64,000 nt of DNA from Thauera aromatica_A. GTDB lineage: Bacteria > Pseudomonadota > Gammaproteobacteria > Burkholderiales > Rhodocyclaceae. This document shows positions 28,003 to 37,113 of the stretch, one piece after another. The DNA is taken from the NCBI RefSeq assembly GCF_023093595.1, contig NZ_JALLIK010000103.1:52323-116322 (forward strand), in the 5' to 3' direction. Both the position numbers and the translations under genes were made by a program. The notes beneath the pieces were generated by a model. It worked only from the letters and a program-made list of their open reading frames with translations, ran no database searches and had not been told where the DNA came from. How positions within the stretch are numbered: position 1 is the first letter of the stretch; each line of letters starts with the position of its first letter.

Positions 28003-28914
28003 TCATATAAGCGGGGGCATATCGGGTGGGGTGGGAGCCGAGGACGCGGCGATCCGCCGGAAGCGCGCCAGGCGCACGTCCACGGTCACCGTCAGCGCGC
28101 TCAGCGCTGCGGCCCGGGCACGGCCTGCGGCGCTGGCGCGGTAGAGGTGCGGCGTCATCGCCAGCAGGTCGGTGATCTGCGCTGCGCCGGCCAGCTGCAA
28201 GGGGTAGCGGACATTTTCGGTGGCGAGCGCGGTAAAGCCGTCCGGCGCCCGGGGGTTTGCAGAGCGTTCCGGCTTCAGCGCGGGGTAAATGATTTCGCGC
28301 AGCTCGCGCAGATGGTCGGGCCCGGCATCGACCAGCAGCAGCTCGCCGCCGGGCCGGAGCACGCGGGCGAATTCGGCGTGGACCGGAAAGCCGAACATGC
28401 ACAGCACCCGGTCGAGGGTGCCCGTTTGCACCGGCAGCCCGGCGTTGCTGCCCACTACCCAGTTCGCTCGCTTGTCCTGCTTCGCCGCGGCCATCACCGC
28501 CCACTTCGAGATATCAAGCCCGAGCAGGGCGAGCGGGTGGCGTTCGCCGGCCGCGGCGGCGAGCTGGCGCAGGTAGTAGCCTTCGCCGCAGCCGGCGTCG
28601 AGGCAGCTGGCGGCGGCGCCGGGCGCGAGATCGGCGAGCAGCGCCCGGCTGACCGCGGCGGCGATCGGCTGGTAAGGGCCGGGCTGGCAAGGCCCGGCGC
28701 CGGGGCCGGGATCGAGGAAACGGTGGCGGGCGGCGACCATCTCCTTGCTGTCGCCCGGGTCGCGGGAACGTTTGCTCTGCACCGGCAGCAGGTTGATGTA
28801 GCCCTGGCGGGCGATGTCGAAGCTGTGGCCGGCGGCGCAGCGCCAGGCGGCGCCGTCGCGCTGCAGGGGCTCGCCGTCGAGGGGGCAGGCCAGGGACTGG
28901 AAGGGCGTGATCAT
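28003..28914 (-). CDS. rlmA: 23S rRNA (guanine-N1)-methyltransferase RlmA
   Basis: A 303-residue enzyme modifying a guanine in 23S rRNA. The N-terminal zinc-finger region is followed by GYINLLPVQSKRSRDPGDSK (family hallmark), the SAM-binding LDAGCGEGYYLRQL, and LCMFGFPVHAEFARVLRPGG. In the zinc motif the second cysteine of the usual CPLC is aspartate (C10, D13, C26, H30), so metal binding may be altered. The start at 28914 gives the family N-terminus. Confidence 0.9.
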   Translation of the reverse strand: MITPFQSLACPLDGEPLQRDGAAWRCAAGHSFDIARQGYINLLPVQSKRSRDPGDSKEMVAARHRFLDPGPGAGPCQPGPYQPIAAAVSRALLADLAPGAAASCLDAGCGEGYYLRQLAAAAGERHPLALLGLDISKWAVMAAAKQDKRANWVVGSNAGLPVQTGTLDRVLCMFGFPVHAEFARVLRPGGELLLVDAGPDHLRELREIIYPALKPERSANPRAPDGFTALATENVRYPLQLAGAAQITDLLAMTPHLYRASAAGRARAAALSALTVTVDVRLARFRRIAASSAPTPPDMPPLI

Positions 28915-29009
28915 GGGGGGCGAAGGACGGAAATCGTGGGCGTGGCGGATTATCGGCGTTGTGCCGCGGGCGAGGGGGAACGGCGGCAGGTTTCCGTGCC
29001 TGCCGGCAT

Positions 29010-32000
29010 TCAGGCGCGCATCGCCATCAGGCCCGCGTTGCCGCCTGCGGCGGCGGTGTTGATGCTGAGCGTGCGTTCGTGGACGAGGCGGGCCGGATCG
29101 TAGTCCGGGTCGGGGCGCAGCAACGGCACGATGGGGCCGTCGCGCGCGGCGAGGCGGTGCTGCCAGGCGTCGGCCTCGGTGTCGGGGCCGTCGAAGAGCA
29201 GGGCGCCGAAGTCCGCGTCGAACCAGCCGGGATCGCAGCAGAGGTGCGCCTGCAGCGGCGCGGGTAGGGCGGCGTGAAGGCGCCGCACCGTCTCTCCGTC
29301 GTTGGTCCGCAGCCGGTTCGCACTGGCCAGTGCGGCGATGAGCTGGTGCAGGTAGCCGGCGATGTCGCAGGCCAGGCCGGCGAGGGTGCCGCGGGCGCAG
29401 AAGCGCAGGCTGTTGTGCTCGCCGGTGGGGCCGGGCAGGGTCAGGGTCAGGCCGGCGAGGCGACGGCTGCGGCAGGTGTCGGCGCGGGCGTGCAGCGCGG
29501 CGTGCTCGGCGGCCGTGACCAGGGTGCGGCCATCGCCATCGAGCCAGGTAAGCAGGGCCGCGAGGCGGGTCTCGGCGGCGCGGGCTTCGTCGCCCGCGCT
29601 GACCGCGAGCGCGCCGTCGGCCAGTGCCGGGCCGGGACTGCGCGCGAGCAGACGGTGCAGGTAGAGCGGCCCGCCCGCCTTCGGCCCGGTGCCCGACAGG
29701 CCTTCGCCGCCGAAAGGCTGGACGCCGACCACGGCGCCGATCATGTTGCGGTTCACGTACAGGTTGCCGACCCGCGCGCGTGCCGCCACGCGCCGGACGG
29801 TTTCGTCGATGCGGCTGTGCACGCCCAGGGTCAGGCCGTAGCCGGTGGCGTTGATGGCATCGACGAGCGCGTCGAGTTCGCTGGCGTGGTAGCGCAGCAC
29901 GTGCAGGACGGGGCCGAAGTGTTCGCCGCGAAGCTCGGACAGGCGGGCGATCTCGATCACCGTCGGGGCGATGAAGGTGCCGTGTGCGCAGGCGGCGGGC
30001 AGGGGCCGGCGCGTGACCGCCGCTCCGGCTGCCCGCATCGCGGCGACGTGGGCTTCCAGCCCGCTGCACGCGGCGGCGTCGATCACCGGGCCGAGGTCGG
30101 TGCGCACGTCGGCCGGGTCGCCGATCCGCAGCTCGTCGAGCGCCCCGCACAGCATCCGCATCAGGTCGTCGGCGATGTCGTGCTGCAGGCACAGCACGCG
30201 CAGTGCCGAGCAGCGCTGGCCGGCCGAATCGAAGGCGGAGGCAAGCGCGTCGGCCACGACCTGTTCGGGCAGCGCGGTGGAGTCGACGATCATTGCGTTC
30301 TGGCCGCCGGTCTCGGCGATCAGCGGCACGTTGCCGCCGCGTGCCGCGAGCGCGCGGTTGATGTGCACGGCGACCGCGGTGGAGCCGGTGAACATCACTG
30401 CGCGCACGCGCGCATCGGCCGCCAGCGCGGCGCCGACGACTTCGCCGCGGCCGGGCAGCAGCTGCAGCACGTCGGTGGGAATGCCGGCTTCGTGGAGCAG
30501 GGCGACGGCGCACGCGGCGATCAGCGGCGTCTGCCCGGCGGGTTTGGCGAGCACGGGGTTGCCGGCGGCGAGGGCGGCGGCGAGCTGGCCGGTGAAGATC
30601 GCCAGCGGGAAATTCCACGGGCTGATGCACAGCACGGGGCCGCGCGGCGGATGGCTCGCGGCGTCGAAGTGCTGCGCCTGCTGCGCGTAGTAGCGCAGGA
30701 AGTCGACCGCTTCGCGCAGCTCGGCGACCGCGCTCGCCCAGGTCTTGCCCGCCTCGCGCACCGCCAGCGCGAACAGGGTGTCGGCCTTCGCCTCGTAGCG
30801 CTCGGCGGCGCGCAGCAGGATCTGCGCGCGCGCGGCGGCGGAACGGGCGGCCCAGCCGGGGGCGGCGGCCTGGGCGGCGGCGAGCGCCGCTTCGACGGTG
30901 GCGGAGTCGGCCTCGAGCACGTAGCCGACGATCTCGCCGTGTACGGCCGGATTGCGCACCGGCCGTGCGCCCGGCGGCGGGGGGGCGGAGGCGGGCCCGG
31001 GGGCGCCGGTTGCCGCGGCTGCGGCAGGCGGACGCGGTGCGGCGTCGAAGCGCATCGAGCGCGACTGTGCGAGGGCGGCCGCGAGGCGGGCGCGCACCGT
31101 TTCGCTGGCCAGATCGAAGCCGGTGGAATTGGTCCGTGCGGCGCCGAACAGGGCGGCCGGGAGGACGATGTCCGGGTGCGGCGCGCCGGCGAGCGGAGCG
31201 GTGTGTTCGACGGGGTCGGCGATCAGCGCCCCGATCGGGATGTCCGGGTCCACGACGCGATTGACGAAGCTGGTGTTGGCGCCGTTTTCGAGCAGGCGGC
31301 GGACCAGGTAGGCGAGCAGGGTGCGGTGGGTGCCGACCGGAGCGTAGATGCGCACCAGGCGGTGGCGCTCGGGGTGGCCGACGATCTGGTCGTAGAGCGC
31401 TTCGCCCATGCCGTGCAGGCACTGGAACTCGTAGTCGCCCGGCTGCCAGGTGCGGCCGTCGGCGGCGGCGAGGTGGAACACCGCGGCCAGGGTGTGGGCG
31501 TTGTGGGTGGCGAATTGCGGGTACACCGCGTCGCGCGCGGCGAGCAGCTGTTTCGCGCAGGCGAGGTAGGCGACGTCGGTATAGGCCTTGCGGGTATACA
31601 CCGGGTAGCCGGCGAGGCCGTCGACCTGGGCGCGCTTGATTTCGGCGTCCCAGTAGGCGCCCTTGACCAGGCGCACCATCAGGCGCCGGCCGCTGCGGCG
31701 GGCGAGGGCGATGACGAAGTCGAGCACCCTGGGGGCGCGCTTCTGGTAGGCCTGGACGACGAAGCCCAGGCCCTGCCAGCCGGCGAGGGTGTCGTCGGCC
31801 GCGAGGGCTTCGAGGAGGTCGAGCGAAAGGTCGAGGCGGTCGGCTTCCTCGGCGTCGATGTTAAGGCCGATGTCGTAGCCGCGGGCGAGCCTGCACAGCG
31901 CATGCAGGCGCGGCAGCAGCTCGGCGAGCACGCGCTCGCGCTGCGACCAGGTGTAGCGGGGATGGAGCGCGGACAGCTTCACCGAGATGCCGTTGCCGTC

Positions 32001-32792
32001 GATCACGCCGCGCCTGGCGCCATCCCGGCCGATGGCGTGGATCGCCGCTGCGTAGGCGTCAAAGTAGCGTTCGGCGTCGGCCGCGGTCATCGCTGCTTCG
32101 CCGAGCATGTCGAAGGAATGGCGGTAGCCCCGTTTCGCGGGCCCCCGGCTGTGCCGCAGGGCCTCGCCGATGTCGCGGCCGGTGACGAACTGATCGCCCA
32201 GCAGGCGCATCGCCAGGTCCATGCCCTTGCGGATCAGGGCCTCGCCGCCGCGGCCGGGCAGGCGGGTAAGGGCCGCGGACAGGCCGGCACGGTCGTGCGG
32301 GGCGAGCAGGCGGCGGCCGATCAGCAGCCCCCAGGCGGCGGCGTTGACGAACAGCGAGGGGCTGTGGCCGAGATGGGCGTGCCAGTCGCCGCCGGCCAGC
32401 TTGTCGCGGATCAGGCGGTCCGCGGTGGCCCGGTCCGGCACCCGCAGCAGGGCTTCGGCGAGGCACATCAGGGCCACGCCTTCAGCGCTCGACAGGGAAA
32501 ACTCGCTCATCAGCGCATCGACGCCGCCCGCGTGGCTGCGTGCCGCCCGCAGTCCGGTGGCCAGCTCCCGTGCCAGCGCCTGGACCCGGGCCGCACTCCC
32601 GGAGTCGAGGCGTGCGGCCTCGACCAGGGGCGGCACGCAGGCCGGCTCGGGCGTGCGCCAGGCGTCTTCGATGGTCGCGCGCAGGGCGCAGCGCGGCGTC
32701 TGCGGCAGCGCGGCGGCGGCGGGCGGCTCCGTGCCCGGAAGGGCGGGCGGGGAGGGCAGCGGGAGGAGGGGCGGGAGGAGGGGCGGATTCAC
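29010..32792 (-). CDS. putA: Bifunctional proline dehydrogenase / L-glutamate gamma-semialdehyde dehydrogenase
   Basis: A 1260-residue PutA that oxidises proline to glutamate at the membrane. The FAD-binding PRODH domain (about residues 100-480) includes SVKLSALHPRY and NIDAEEADRLDLSLDLLEAL. The aldehyde dehydrogenase domain (about 560-1020) has ISPWNFPLAIFTGQ, AETGGQNAMI (general base) and the catalytic cysteine in SAGQRCSAL. A C-terminal extension of about 200 residues follows. There is no ribbon-helix-helix DNA-binding domain at the N-terminus, only a proline-rich lead, so it is probably not a self-repressing PutA. GTG 32792 has AGGAG 8 bases upstream. Confidence 0.93.
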   Translation of the reverse strand: MNPPLLPPLLPLPSPPALPGTEPPAAAALPQTPRCALRATIEDAWRTPEPACVPPLVEAARLDSGSAARVQALARELATGLRAARSHAGGVDALMSEFSLSSAEGVALMCLAEALLRVPDRATADRLIRDKLAGGDWHAHLGHSPSLFVNAAAWGLLIGRRLLAPHDRAGLSAALTRLPGRGGEALIRKGMDLAMRLLGDQFVTGRDIGEALRHSRGPAKRGYRHSFDMLGEAAMTAADAERYFDAYAAAIHAIGRDGARRGVIDGNGISVKLSALHPRYTWSQRERVLAELLPRLHALCRLARGYDIGLNIDAEEADRLDLSLDLLEALAADDTLAGWQGLGFVVQAYQKRAPRVLDFVIALARRSGRRLMVRLVKGAYWDAEIKRAQVDGLAGYPVYTRKAYTDVAYLACAKQLLAARDAVYPQFATHNAHTLAAVFHLAAADGRTWQPGDYEFQCLHGMGEALYDQIVGHPERHRLVRIYAPVGTHRTLLAYLVRRLLENGANTSFVNRVVDPDIPIGALIADPVEHTAPLAGAPHPDIVLPAALFGAARTNSTGFDLASETVRARLAAALAQSRSMRFDAAPRPPAAAAATGAPGPASAPPPPGARPVRNPAVHGEIVGYVLEADSATVEAALAAAQAAAPGWAARSAAARAQILLRAAERYEAKADTLFALAVREAGKTWASAVAELREAVDFLRYYAQQAQHFDAASHPPRGPVLCISPWNFPLAIFTGQLAAALAAGNPVLAKPAGQTPLIAACAVALLHEAGIPTDVLQLLPGRGEVVGAALAADARVRAVMFTGSTAVAVHINRALAARGGNVPLIAETGGQNAMIVDSTALPEQVVADALASAFDSAGQRCSALRVLCLQHDIADDLMRMLCGALDELRIGDPADVRTDLGPVIDAAACSGLEAHVAAMRAAGAAVTRRPLPAACAHGTFIAPTVIEIARLSELRGEHFGPVLHVLRYHASELDALVDAINATGYGLTLGVHSRIDETVRRVAARARVGNLYVNRNMIGAVVGVQPFGGEGLSGTGPKAGGPLYLHRLLARSPGPALADGALAVSAGDEARAAETRLAALLTWLDGDGRTLVTAAEHAALHARADTCRSRRLAGLTLTLPGPTGEHNSLRFCARGTLAGLACDIAGYLHQLIAALASANRLRTNDGETVRRLHAALPAPLQAHLCCDPGWFDADFGALLFDGPDTEADAWQHRLAARDGPIVPLLRPDPDYDPARLVHERTLSINTAAAGGNAGLMAMRA

Positions 32793-33031
32793 GGTCGGGC
32801 ACTCCTGCAAAGAATGACGCGCGCTGCCGGTGGCGGCCGGGCGTTCCCCCCGTCGCCGGCGCCGGCCTGCGGAGCGGACGGGCGCGCCGGAGGAGGACAT
32901 ATGAAGCCATAATCCGTGGCCGGGGTGAAGCGCGCGCCACGCGCGCCGGCGGGCGCAGGCCTTGGTGTAACATTCCGGCCAATCCATTCGCTGCGGACCG
33001 CCCCGCCGCAGCGTCCTCCCGAGAGACATCC

Positions 33032-34333
33032 ATGGTTCCCCACCTCACCACTGCCCTCACTGGCCCGCTGCTCGAACTGGAACGCCAGTTCCTCGACAAC
33101 GCCACCGACATCGAAAAATGGTTCCGTGCCCAGTGGCAGGACCATCTGCCGCCGTTCTACGGTTCGACCGACCTGCGCAATTCCGGCTTCAAGCTCGCCC
33201 CGGTCGATCTCAACCTGTTTCCCGGCGGCTTCAACAACCTCAACGACGCCTTCATGCCGCTGTGCGTGCAGGCGGCGCAGGCGGCGATCGAGCGCATCTG
33301 CCCGGAGGCGAGCAAGCTGCTGCTGATCCCGGAGAATCACACCCGCAACCAGTTCTACCTGCAGAACGTCGCCAAGCTGGTGGCGATCCTGCGCCTGACC
33401 GGCGTCGAAGTGCGCATCGGCAGCCTGCTGCCCGAGATCGTCGCGCCCACCGTGCTCGAACTGGCCAACGGCACCACCCTGACCCTGGAGCCGCTGCGCC
33501 GCAGCGGCAGCCGCATCGGCGTGGACGGCTTCGACCCCTGCGCGGTGCTGCTCAACAACGACCTCTCGGCCGGTATTCCGGCGCCGCTGAAGGGGCTCGA
33601 CGAGCAATGGCTGATCCCGCCGCTGCATGCCGGCTGGCATTCGCGGCGCAAGTCGCGGCATGCGGAGTGCTACGACCGCGTCGCGCGCGCCTTCGCCGCG
33701 GAGATCGGCATCGACCCGTGGCGGATCAATCCCGAGTTCGGCGTCTGCGGCCAGATCAACTTCCAGGAGCGCACCGGTGAGGAATGCCTCGCCGCCCAGG
33801 TCGACTCGCTGCTGGCCCGGATTCGCGCCAAGTACCGGGAGTATGGCGTCACCGACCAGCCTTTCGTGGTGGTCAAGGCCGATGCCGGCACCTACGGCAT
33901 GGGCGTGATGACGGTCAAGGACGCTTCCGAAGTGGTCGGCCTCAACCGCCGCCAGCGCAACAAGATGGCGGTGGTGAAGGAAGGCCTGCAGGTGCAGGAA
34001 GTGATCATCCAGGAAGGCGTGCACAGTTTCGAGACGGTCGAGGACGGCGTCGCCGAGCCGGTCGTCTACATGATGGACCACTACGTCGTGGGCGGCTTCT
34101 ACCGCGTCCATACCGAGCGCGGGCGCGACGAGAACCTCAACGCCCCGGGCATGCACTTCAAGCCGCTCGCCTTCGACACCTGCTGCACCCTGCCCGACCG
34201 CGCCCAGGGGCCGGACGCGCCGCCCAACCGCTTCTACGCCTACGGCGTGGTCGCACGCCTGGCGCTGCTCGCGGCCTCGGTGGAAATCGAGGAGACCGCG
34301 CCGGCCGAGGACGACGACCGCCTCGCCGCCTGA
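33032..34333 (+). CDS. gshA: Glutamate-cysteine ligase (beta-proteobacterial type)
   Basis: A 433-residue ligase, first enzyme of glutathione synthesis. It belongs to the separate class found in beta-proteobacteria and acidithiobacilli. Indicative segments are FPGGFNNLNDAFMPLC, LLLIPENHTRNQFYLQNV, VVKADAGTYGMGVMTV and YMMDHYVVGGFYRVH. It is divergent from putA. gshB follows after 78 bp, so the two genes probably form an operon. Confidence 0.92.
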   Translation: MVPHLTTALTGPLLELERQFLDNATDIEKWFRAQWQDHLPPFYGSTDLRNSGFKLAPVDLNLFPGGFNNLNDAFMPLCVQAAQAAIERICPEASKLLLIPENHTRNQFYLQNVAKLVAILRLTGVEVRIGSLLPEIVAPTVLELANGTTLTLEPLRRSGSRIGVDGFDPCAVLLNNDLSAGIPAPLKGLDEQWLIPPLHAGWHSRRKSRHAECYDRVARAFAAEIGIDPWRINPEFGVCGQINFQERTGEECLAAQVDSLLARIRAKYREYGVTDQPFVVVKADAGTYGMGVMTVKDASEVVGLNRRQRNKMAVVKEGLQVQEVIIQEGVHSFETVEDGVAEPVVYMMDHYVVGGFYRVHTERGRDENLNAPGMHFKPLAFDTCCTLPDRAQGPDAPPNRFYAYGVVARLALLAASVEIEETAPAEDDDRLAA

Positions 34334-34411
34334 GCCGTGCGGGGCGCCGGCCGGCGCCCGCCGCGCCGCGCCGCCGTCCTTTCCTTCCCGCATCGATTTC
34401 CGGAAACGCCC

Positions 34412-35368
34412 ATGTCCCGCCCGCTCCAGCTCCTGTTCATCCTCGATCCGCTCGACGGCCTGAAGGCCTACAAGGACTCCAGCGTCGCCATGATGCGTGC
34501 CGCCGCCCGCCGCGGCCACGCCGTGTGGACGCTGCAGCGCGCCGGGCTCGCCTGGCGCGAAGGCGTGGTCGTCGGCACCGCCTGCGTGCCGCTGAGCCTG
34601 GCCGACGAGGATCACGACTGGTACCGCGCCGGCGCCGCCGAAGCGCGGCCGCTGGCCGCGTTCGACGCCGTGCTGATGCGCCAGGACCCGCCCTTCGATT
34701 TCGAATACGTCACCGCCACCTGGCTGCTCGAGCGCGCGGTGCAGGCCGGGGTGCGCGTGTTCAACGACCCGCGCGCGGTGCGCGACCACTCCGAAAAGAT
34801 CGCGATCACCGAATTCCCCCAGTTCACCGCGACCACCCTGGTGGCGCGCGACCCGGCCGACATCCACGCCTTCATCGACGAGCTCGGCGACGTCATCCTG
34901 AAGCCGCTCGACGGCATGGGCGGCAGCCAGATCTTCCGCGTGCGCGCCGACGACCCCAACCGCAACGTCATCGTCGAGACGCTCGCCCAGGACGGCACGC
35001 GCACGATCATGGCGCAGCGCTACCTGGCGCAGATCGTCGACGGCGACAAGCGCGTGCTGATCATCGGCGGCGAAGTCGTGCCCTATGCGCTCGCGCGCAT
35101 CCCGAAGGCGGGCGAGACGCGCGGCAACCTCGCCGCCGGCGGGCGCGGCGTGGCGATGGCGCTGACCGCGCGCGAGCGCGAGATCGCCGAATTCCTCGCC
35201 CCGATCCTGTGGGCGCGCGGCCTGCTGATCGTCGGCCTGGACGTGATCGGCGGCCACCTCACCGAGATCAACGTCACCAGCCCCACCTGCATGGTCGAGA
35301 TCGCCGCGCAGCAGGGCTTCGACGTCGCCGCGCGGGTCATCGACGCGCTGGAGCAGGCATGCGGCTGA
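34412..35368 (+). CDS. gshB: Glutathione synthetase
   Basis: A 318-residue ATP-grasp enzyme that joins gamma-glutamylcysteine and glycine. Visible are LFILDPLDGLKAYKDSSVAM (prokaryotic GshB N-terminus), AVLMRQDPPFDFEYVTATWL, DVILKPLDGMGGSQIFRV (ATP-binding) and GLDVIGGHLTEINVTSPTCM (metal-binding, C-terminus). It follows gshA on the same strand. Confidence 0.94.
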   Translation: MSRPLQLLFILDPLDGLKAYKDSSVAMMRAAARRGHAVWTLQRAGLAWREGVVVGTACVPLSLADEDHDWYRAGAAEARPLAAFDAVLMRQDPPFDFEYVTATWLLERAVQAGVRVFNDPRAVRDHSEKIAITEFPQFTATTLVARDPADIHAFIDELGDVILKPLDGMGGSQIFRVRADDPNRNVIVETLAQDGTRTIMAQRYLAQIVDGDKRVLIIGGEVVPYALARIPKAGETRGNLAAGGRGVAMALTAREREIAEFLAPILWARGLLIVGLDVIGGHLTEINVTSPTCMVEIAAQQGFDVAARVIDALEQACG

Positions 35369-35411
35369 GCACGGTGGCGAGGGCACGGCGGGAGCTTGCG
35401 GAGGCGGGACG

Positions 35412-36467
35412 GTGAGGGTTTCCCGCCGCTCCGGCGGCGCCCTGCTCCGGCTGCTGGCGCTGCTCGTGGCCGCGTTCGCGCTCGGCGCCTGTTCGCGGCC
35501 GCAGGTGTTCCACCATGAAGCCTTCGTTTTCGGCACCCGCGTCGATGTCGCCGTCTACGGCACCGACCAGGCCCAGGCCGATGCCGCGGCCGCAGTGGTG
35601 CTGCGCGAGTTCGACCGCCTCCACCGCGCCTATCACGCCTGGGAACCGTCCGAGCTGACCGCGCTCAACGAGGCGATCGCGCGCGGCGAGCCGGCCACCG
35701 TGTCCGATGAGCTCGCGGCGATGCTCGCCGATGCGCAGCGCATCGCCGCCACCGGCGACGAGCTGTTCAACCCCGCCCTCGGCGCCCTGGTGGCGCTGTG
35801 GGGGTTTCACACCGACACGTTCGTGCCCCGGCGGCCCGATCCGGCGGCGCTGCAGGCGCTGCTCGCGGCACGCCCGCAGATGGCCGATCTGGTCATCGAC
35901 GGCAATCGGGTGGAAAGCCGCAACCGGGCGGTGCAGCTCGACCTCGGCGGCTACGCCAAGGGCTACGCGCTCGACCGCGCAGCGGCGATCCTGCGCGAAC
36001 GGGGCGTGAACAATGCGTTGATCAACATCGGCGGCAACGTCATGGCGCTCGGCGACAAGGGCGGCCAGCCGTGGCGGATCGGCATCCAGCACCCGCGTGC
36101 CCCGGCGCCGCTCGCCACCCTGCCGCTGTACGACGGCGAAGCAGTCGGCACGTCGGGGGACTATCAGCGCTATTTCGAGCTCGACGGCGAACGCTACGCC
36201 CACCTTCTCGATCCGCGCAGCGGCCAGCCGGCGCGCGGCACCCAGTCGCTGACCATCCTGGTCACGCCGCGTCCCGGCGCGGGCACGCTGTCGGACGCGC
36301 CGAGCAAGCCCGCCTACCTCGCCGGCGGCGCTTGGCGCGACTACCTGCGCCGCTACGGCATCGAGCACGGCCTGCGGGTGGGCGAGGACGGCCGCATCGA
36401 AGTGACCCGCGCGCTGCGCGCGCGGCTGCAGTTTCCCGCACCGCTCGAGGTGACGGTGATCGATTGA
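35412..36467 (+). CDS. apbE: FAD:protein FMN transferase (ApbE)
   Basis: A 351-residue lipoprotein (lipobox LGAC, cysteine 27), exported. It attaches FMN to threonine residues of membrane flavoproteins such as Rnf/Nqr subunits. Family segments: FGTRVDVAVYG, ELFNPALGALVALWGFH, LDLGGYAKGYALDRAA, NALINIGGNVMALG and GTSGDYQRYFELDGERYAHLLDPRSG (metal- and FAD-binding). It starts with GTG 43 bp after gshB. Confidence 0.92.
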   Translation: MRVSRRSGGALLRLLALLVAAFALGACSRPQVFHHEAFVFGTRVDVAVYGTDQAQADAAAAVVLREFDRLHRAYHAWEPSELTALNEAIARGEPATVSDELAAMLADAQRIAATGDELFNPALGALVALWGFHTDTFVPRRPDPAALQALLAARPQMADLVIDGNRVESRNRAVQLDLGGYAKGYALDRAAAILRERGVNNALINIGGNVMALGDKGGQPWRIGIQHPRAPAPLATLPLYDGEAVGTSGDYQRYFELDGERYAHLLDPRSGQPARGTQSLTILVTPRPGAGTLSDAPSKPAYLAGGAWRDYLRRYGIEHGLRVGEDGRIEVTRALRARLQFPAPLEVTVID

Positions 36468-36486
36468 ACGCAAGGAGGACAAGACC

Positions 36487-37113
36487 ATGACCCCACAGAC
36501 CGCCTGGCTGCTCGCCATTTCCGCCGTCATCGTCGCGGCCCTGATCGGCTTTTTCGTCGGCCGCCGCTTCGGCGCCGGGAAGGCGCGCATCGACGAGCTG
36601 GAAGCCGAGCTGGGCCGGCAGCAGAACGAAGTCGACCGCTACCGCGCGGAGGTCGCGGCGCATTTCGACCAGACCGCGACTCTGTTCGTGTCGATGGCGG
36701 GTTCCTACAAGGCGCTCTCCGAGCACCTGTCCGCCGGCTACGAAAAGCTCGCTCCGGCGTCGTCGCGCGAGCTGTTCCGGCAGCGCATCGAGGCCTTGCA
36801 GGTGGACGAAGACTCCGCTCCGGGGCCGGACGGCAGGCCTGGCGCCGATGACCGGCGGGATGGCGCGGCCGCATCGCAGGCCGCCGCCGCAGGAGCCGCC
36901 ACGCTTGCCGCCGGGGCGGCGATGGCCAGCGGGATCGGTGGCGAGGGTGACGAGGGTGAAGACGGTGAAGACGGGGCCGCGCCCGCCCGGACCGTGGCCG
37001 GCGATGCCGGGATCGACGAGGCGTGCCGGGAGGAGGATGCCGGCGTCGCCCTCGATCCGGTCGCGGAGGAAGTCTCCGGCGAACGCGCCGGGCGTGGCGA
37101 AGAGGCGAAATGA
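36487..37113 (+). CDS. YhcB/ZapG-like (DUF1043) membrane protein
   Basis: A 208-residue protein. One N-terminal helix (TAWLLAISAVIVAALIGFFV) is followed by a coiled coil (KARIDELEAELGRQQNEVDR) and the segment HFDQTATLFVSMAGSYKALS with HLSAGYEKLA, which is the DUF1043 signature. E. coli YhcB/ZapG takes part in cell division and envelope growth. The last 90 residues are low-complexity Ala/Glu/Gly and acidic, not part of the family core. A good ribosome site (AAGGAGGACAAGACC) precedes the ATG. Confidence 0.85.
   Translation: MTPQTAWLLAISAVIVAALIGFFVGRRFGAGKARIDELEAELGRQQNEVDRYRAEVAAHFDQTATLFVSMAGSYKALSEHLSAGYEKLAPASSRELFRQRIEALQVDEDSAPGPDGRPGADDRRDGAAASQAAAAGAATLAAGAAMASGIGGEGDEGEDGEDGAAPARTVAGDAGIDEACREEDAGVALDPVAEEVSGERAGRGEEAK

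Noticed and set aside
29274..32912. 1212-codon open frame on the plus strand opposite putA
   Set aside because: It is antisense to a fully recognisable PutA. Its composition (long Gly/Ala/Arg/Val runs) is typical of a shadow frame in very GC-rich DNA.
35358..35414. 18-codon ORF between gshB and apbE ending at the apbE GTG
   Set aside because: Too short, lacks family support and is explained by GC-rich chance frames.
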